Assembly (NCBI GenBank): GCA_026874595.1
Contig: CM049308.1
Span: 12,790,001 to 12,854,000 of the forward strand
Direction of reading: 5' to 3'
Origin: Sipunculus nudus
Lineage: Eukaryota > Annelida > Sipuncula > Golfingiida > Sipunculidae
Length of the DNA: 64,000 bases
Shown: positions 23,901-29,900 of the stretch, in pieces
Numbering within the stretch: the first letter of the stretch is position 1
Layout: each line of letters starts with the position of its first letter
Program-made: the position numbers and the translations under genes
The notes under the pieces: generated by a model
Seen by the model: only the letters and a program-made list of their open reading frames with translations
What the model was told of the DNA's origin: nothing
The model's database searches: none

Positions 23901-26900
23901 CCACATAGTAGGCCTTGATGGACACTTGGTTCATCTTTGTGCCAATAATAGGGCCTGGTAAGTCCTTCTTTCTGACTCATCCTCCAACCTTTCATGACTG
24001 CATCATAAACCAGTGGGAGCACTGGGTCTCATGGTGTTTCTCGCTTAATCTCCACAACACTGACTGGTAGGGGTTCCAAATGATAGTTATAAAACACATG
24101 TACAACATCTTTTCCTTTCTGCTCATTTGTGGATTTAAGCGGCAAGTGAGATAAACCTTCGGCCTTTGCGTGGTCTACTGAACATTTGTATTTGATCTTG
24201 TAGTTGTAGGCCGACAACTGTATAGCCCATCTCTGTAGGCGGGCAGCTGCTAAAGTAGGAATCGCAGTATGTTTACCAAACAAGGAAGTGAGAGGGCGAT
24301 GATCCGTATATAATGTAAATGTCCTACCATACAGGTACTGGTGAAATCATTTCACACCGAATATAATGCCCAAAGCCTCCTTGTCTATTTGCGAATAGTT
24401 TTGCTCCGTCTAATCGGGCATGATGTGAGATATCACTGCACCCACTCTGTAAGGGCTGGCATTGCATGCTAACTGAACTGGTAAGTTTTGATCATAATGA
24501 GTTAACACGTTTGATGATGTGATCAGTTCTTTTGCTTTACTGAACACCTGTTCACATTCAACAGTCCACACCCATGCCTTGCCTTTCTGTAACAGCTCAT
24601 TAAGGGGTTTTACTACAGATGCCAGGTTAGGCAAGAAACGTCCATAATAATTCATAAGTCCTAGAAAGGATCTCAGCTGAACTATACCTTCTGGTACAGT
24701 TGCTCCTGCGATTACTCAGACATTTTCGGGAGATGTGTGCAACCCGTCCTTATCGATCACATGACCTAAATACTCAACAGAATCTACCAGGAAGGCACAC
24801 TTCTCCTGTTTAACGGCTATAGTCCTCTAAACATGTGAGCACCATATCCAGATTATGTAGATGCTCCTCAGTACTGGTACCGGTCACCAGTATATCATCC
24901 AAGTAGCACATTGTCTTTGGTAAACCTTGTAGAACTTGATCCATAGCTTTCTGCCACAGGCTTGATGCAGAGGCTACACCATAAGGTAAACATGTATATT
25001 TATACAGTCCCTTGCAGGTAATCAAGGTCAGATATTTCTGCGACTCAGAGTCAATCTCCATTTGTTGATCGGCTTGAGCCAGATCAATTTTACCGAATTT
25101 CTGACCACCGGATGGAGCTGCAAACATGTCCTCTATCTTAGGAAGGGGATATTTATCCACCTTTAGCACAGGATTTAAGGTTACCCTAAAATTGCCACAC
25201 AGTCTGACGGAAGAGTCCTTTTTCACAACAGGGACTGCAGGAGTGCCCCATTCACTATGGTTGATTTTAATCAAAGTCCCAGCCTTTTCAAGCGGAACTA
25301 TTTCTTGGTCTACACGAGAACGCAACGCATACGGCACTGGTCTCGCTTTAATAAATTTGGGTTCACATCCGTCCATGACTGATAACTTGGCCTTTATGCC
25401 CTTTAATTTTCCAAGTTCCTTCTTGAACAAGGTAGAATGCTGCCCCAGTATATTCTTCAGACCAGCAGACTTGACTGTCACCTGTGTGCTTGCTGCCTGG
25501 TCCAAGTGATTCAGCCACTGTGATATCAGTTCTGACCACTTCAACTGAAAATGTCTGAGCCAATCTCGCCCAAATAATGGTGGTCCTTCACCCTGAACCA
25601 CATACAACTGTAATTCCCGCCACTGGTTCTTGTATCGTACAGTCACACGCAACACTCCCTTTGTAGCAACAGATTCACCCGTGTAGGTTTTTAGTCTCAA
25701 ATTGGACTGGCTCAGTGGAACCTTGCTAAAATGTTTATCATATAACTTTCAACTTTGTAGAAATGATGGACACAGAGGAACCAGTGTCTAGCTCCATTTG
25801 AACAGGAATTCCTTCATTAGCTGTCTTTATTCATATGGTGCTAGTAGTGGAACCATCTGATATGGCTTGTAGCTGACCAAATAATGGTTCCTCAATTTCA
25901 GATTCAATTTCTGGTTCCATTAAATGAAGGCCTGAGGATTTGCCCTTTTTCTTATGGTTTGGTCTGGTGTCTCTACTGACATTGGCTCCTCCTGGCTTCC
26001 TATGACTACTGCGACAAACACGCTCTATATGGCCTATCTTTACACAGTTCCGGCTTTTCTCAGTAAGAAAACTGCACTTATCTGGTGCATTGCGGGTGCA
26101 ACCACATCTGTAACAGGTCTTGTTACTTGCTGGTACTGCATTGTCTCTTTAAACAGATACTCTAAACACCTGTTCCTTGGGCTTATTACTCAGCTCTCTT
26201 GAAACTTTTGCTGCAATTTCCCATGAAAATGCTAACTGCTTTGCCTTTTCAAGTGTTAATATTGACTCTGCTAACAGTCTCTTTTGAATAGCTTCATGTC
26301 GAATTCCACATACAAAACGATCCCTGAGACTATCTTCAAGGCTATCGCCAGACTGGCAGTTCTTTGTCATCTTTTTTAACTCTGCTAAATACTGTGAAAG
26401 AGTCTCAGTCTCCTTCCGGTCTCGTTTGTAAAATCTGAATCGTTCCGCTATTATTAAGGGCGCTGGTGCATAAAGGCCTTTTAAAGTGTTCAATAAATCT
26501 GTGAGCGACTTACTTTGCGTGAGATCCGGTGCTACCAGCAAACGTAACAGTCCATAAGCTTTGTCCCCCGATGATAGTGAGGAAAGCTGGTACTTGTTTT
26601 TCCTCAGTGACACTTAGCCTGAAAGAACAGCATGACACGTTCTGCATAAGCTTCCCAGTCCTCGGAACTTTCGTCGAAAGGGCCGACAACGCCAATCACA
26701 CCAGACATTGCCGCCATTTTGTCAATGCACGAGCTATCGTTCACAAAACAAGTCCTTTGGACAAAAAACATGACTAATACAGTCTTTGGTCCTTTATCCT
26801 TCATATACCATCCTATTCTCCACTTGACACGTTGTAAGGTTATAAAATGAACAATACAAGCACCTGGTTAAACCCAGGTTTTACTATGGCACACAAGTAC

Positions 26901-29900
26901 AGCAGAAGCACACGGTGTCACGTAAAAATTTGTACAAAGTTCCGGTGTTACGTCAATACAGTTCTCACTTCACCTTTAAGGTGTTACATACAATACATCA
27001 CAGGTGTTGGTAGAAATACTTTAAAACTTGCTAATATGGTCTGTTTCTGGTATGCCTTGTATCACTTAATTATTCGTATTATATATTGTCCAGACTATAA
27101 GACCTGGGGTAGTTTTACTCTATTTACCTAATTTTTCAGCTGGATCATTTAAAGGTATTTATCCTTTTATCAATTATGCCCACAAATGGCAGAATTCACA
27201 GCTTCCCTAATGAGCCAAGCTTTCAGTGAAGCAACATATTGATTCTGAATTTGGGCCACGTTGTTCTATCATAGGCCCAGGATCGAGGATAATGACATAT
27301 CTGTTGCACATCTGAACAATAAAGGTCACGGGTTATGACCTCTCACCTGGATGGGGCTTAGCTGGGCTTTAAATCAAAGACATTTATAATGCACCTGTAT
27401 GGAGATTTATGCGTTCAGTCATTGCTCAAAATGATTAACTCACAGTAACACACCCTGACAATCACTGTCACGGGTCATGACCTCTCTCGCCTTGGCAGGA
27501 AGCCAGTGCCCGACCCTGTAACATTTGCATCATGGAACTTAGTTCCACCTACCAATCATAAGGCGCATATGTTATCATAAGTTTATTTTCTCACTTTTCC
27601 TTATGATCCCGTAGGACTTTTAACAGAACTTGAATGAAATGTCAGAAATTTATTTATTTCATAAGCGATTCTTTTAGTATCATGGAAAAAGCGAGCTATA
27701 AGAATTATTACGGACCTAGTGCAGAAATATGTTGAGATGCCTATGAGCAAGTCAAGTCGATATCTATCAATGTAAGAATTTTCTCAGTAGTAATGACGAT
27801 AATGTTCCAGTTTATAATAAAAGCCTCATTTTAAGATAATAATAAAACACAACAACTGGTTGCAAAAAATTATAATCACATATAACATATATGAAAGATT
27901 AAATATTAGATAAAAAAAAACCACCGACTTTCATTGTTGTTTTAGTCCAACACTTATGTCTCAACCTGAACTTCTGGGCCAGACCCCCTTTAAGGCAGAC
28001 ACCCTGCTATACAGACAAGTCATTAAGTCCTGTGGCTGAGGGGTTTCACTGCACATAAATTTCTTTGTATTTTTACCATCTCATGGTGATTGTTGTAGAA
28101 ACCTGCTACTCCTGTAGTGGAACAGGCTGTGATAAGGTACAAGATGCCAACAGTACTATGGCAGCCTGTGATGGCATGGGCAGTTCAGCATCATGCAAGG
28201 TTTGTATATTTGTTATCAAAAACTTAATTTCAGTGTAACAGTAGTGTGAATTGTCATCTTATTTGCTGAACACACAAGACTAAGGACTTTGTTGTTTTGT
28301 TACTTGTATCCGCCAAAACAGAGTTTTGCGGATACTATGTTTTCAGCTGCACGCCGCCGCGGCCGCCGCCGCCGCGTAGGTGTCCGGAGAACTCCTCCGT
28401 AACCGCTGGGCGGAATTTTCTGAAACCCGGGATTATGTTCGGGTCACATGTGAACTGCTTCGCCCCGATTTTGTTTTGACCTCTGACCTTTCCTCTGCGC
28501 TCTGCATCCGTTTGTGCATCTGTTTCCACACATAAACCCACATATCTCGGGAACCGTTTGACCGATCAGGAAATTTTTTTTGCACAAATGTAGCCCTCGG
28601 AGAGCTTTATAACATACACCAAAAATGGTGGCGCCACCTGCAACCATGTTTGCACAGTGTCCATCTGTTCGTCTGCCTTGGGTTAAAATCACTCATATCT
28701 CTGCAGTGACTTGACTAATTCACCTGAAATTCGGCATGCGCAAACATCCTGGATAGCTTTTCTGATTTTATGACAGGTGGCGCCACCCACATTCACATTT
28801 ACGCTGCAGACATCCAAGCTCATATCTCGGGAACCGTTTGACCGATCAGGAAAATTCTTTTGCACAAATGTAGCCCTTGGAGAGCTTTATAACATACACC
28901 AAAAATGGTGGCGCCACCTGCAACCATGTTTGCACAATGTCCAGCTGTTCGTCTGCCTTGGGTTAAAATCACTCATATCTCTGCAGTGACTTGACTAATT
29001 CACCTGAAATTTGGCATGCTTATACATCCTGGATAACTTTTCTGATTTTATGACAGGTGGCGCCACCTACATTCACGTTTACGCTGCAGACATCCAAGCT
29101 CATATCTCGGGAACAGTTTGACCGATCAGGAAAATTCTTTTGCACAAATGTAGCCCTTGGAGAGCTTTATAACATACACTAAAAATGGTGGCGCCACCTG
29201 CAACCATGTTTGCACAGTGTCCATCTGTTCGTCTGCCTTGGGTTAAAATCACTCATATCTCTGTAGTGACTTGACTAATTCACCTAAAATTTGGCATGCC
29301 TATGTATCCAGGATATCTTTTCTGATTTTATGACAGGTGGCGCCACCTACATTCATGTTTACGCTGCAGACATCCAAGCTCATATCTCAGGAACCGTTTG
29401 ACCGATCAGGAAAATTTTTTTGCACAAATGTAGCCCTTGGAGAGCTTTATAACATACACAAAAAATGGTGGCGCCACCTGCAACCATGTTTGCACAGTGT
29501 CCAGCTGTTCGTCTGCCTTGGGTTAAAATCACTCATATCTCTGCAGTGGTTTGACTAATTCACCTGAAATTCGGCATGCTTATACATCCTGGATAGCTTT
29601 TCTGATTTTATGACAGGTGGCGCCACCTACAATCAAGTTTACGCTGCAGACATCCAAGCTCATATCTAGGGAACCGTTTGACCGATTGGGCCAAAATTTT
29701 GCATGTGTATAAATCTCATATAGCTCTTTATCATAGCAAAACTGGTGGCGCCACCTGCAGCCATGTTTGCACAGCTCCCGTCTGTTTGTCTGCCATGGGA
29801 TAAAAACACTCATGCATTCTAGTTTATGCAGCAGATATCCAAGCTCATATCTTGGGAACCGTTTGACCGATTGGGCCAAAGTTTGGCATGTGTATAGTTC

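Larger units (their letters stand above)
22248..27002 (-). mobile_element. Gypsy-type LTR retrotransposon 2, complete with LTRs and target duplication, pol mutated
   Basis: The element is 4755 bp on the minus strand. Its LTRs at 26825-27002 (5') and 22248-22429 (3') run TGTGATG...CGTGTCA. The 5-bp target duplication GGTGT is at 22243-22247 and 27003-27007. A polypurine tract AAGGAAGGAGGAAA (minus strand) abuts the 3' LTR. Gag, protease, RT, RNase H and integrase are in Gypsy order, with several frame breaks and catalytic substitutions. It sits antisense in the intron between furin-like repeat 5 and the Ly6 exons. Confidence 0.92.
22075..28051. mobile_element. Possible Tigger/pogo-like DNA element split by Gypsy 2
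   Basis: CAGTAAAACCCCGGGCTGCG at 22075 and, on the other strand, CAGTGAAACCCCTCAGCC ending at 28051 resemble the CAGT(G)AAACCCC termini of Tigger-type elements. Gypsy 2 lies between them. No transposase was seen and no clear TA duplication, so this is tentative. Confidence 0.35.

Noticed and set aside
28297-28479. Proline-rich 60-codon open frame over a GCC run
   Set aside because: It lies at the 5' end of HINE-2 and comes from a GC-rich hairpin-like stretch, not a gene.
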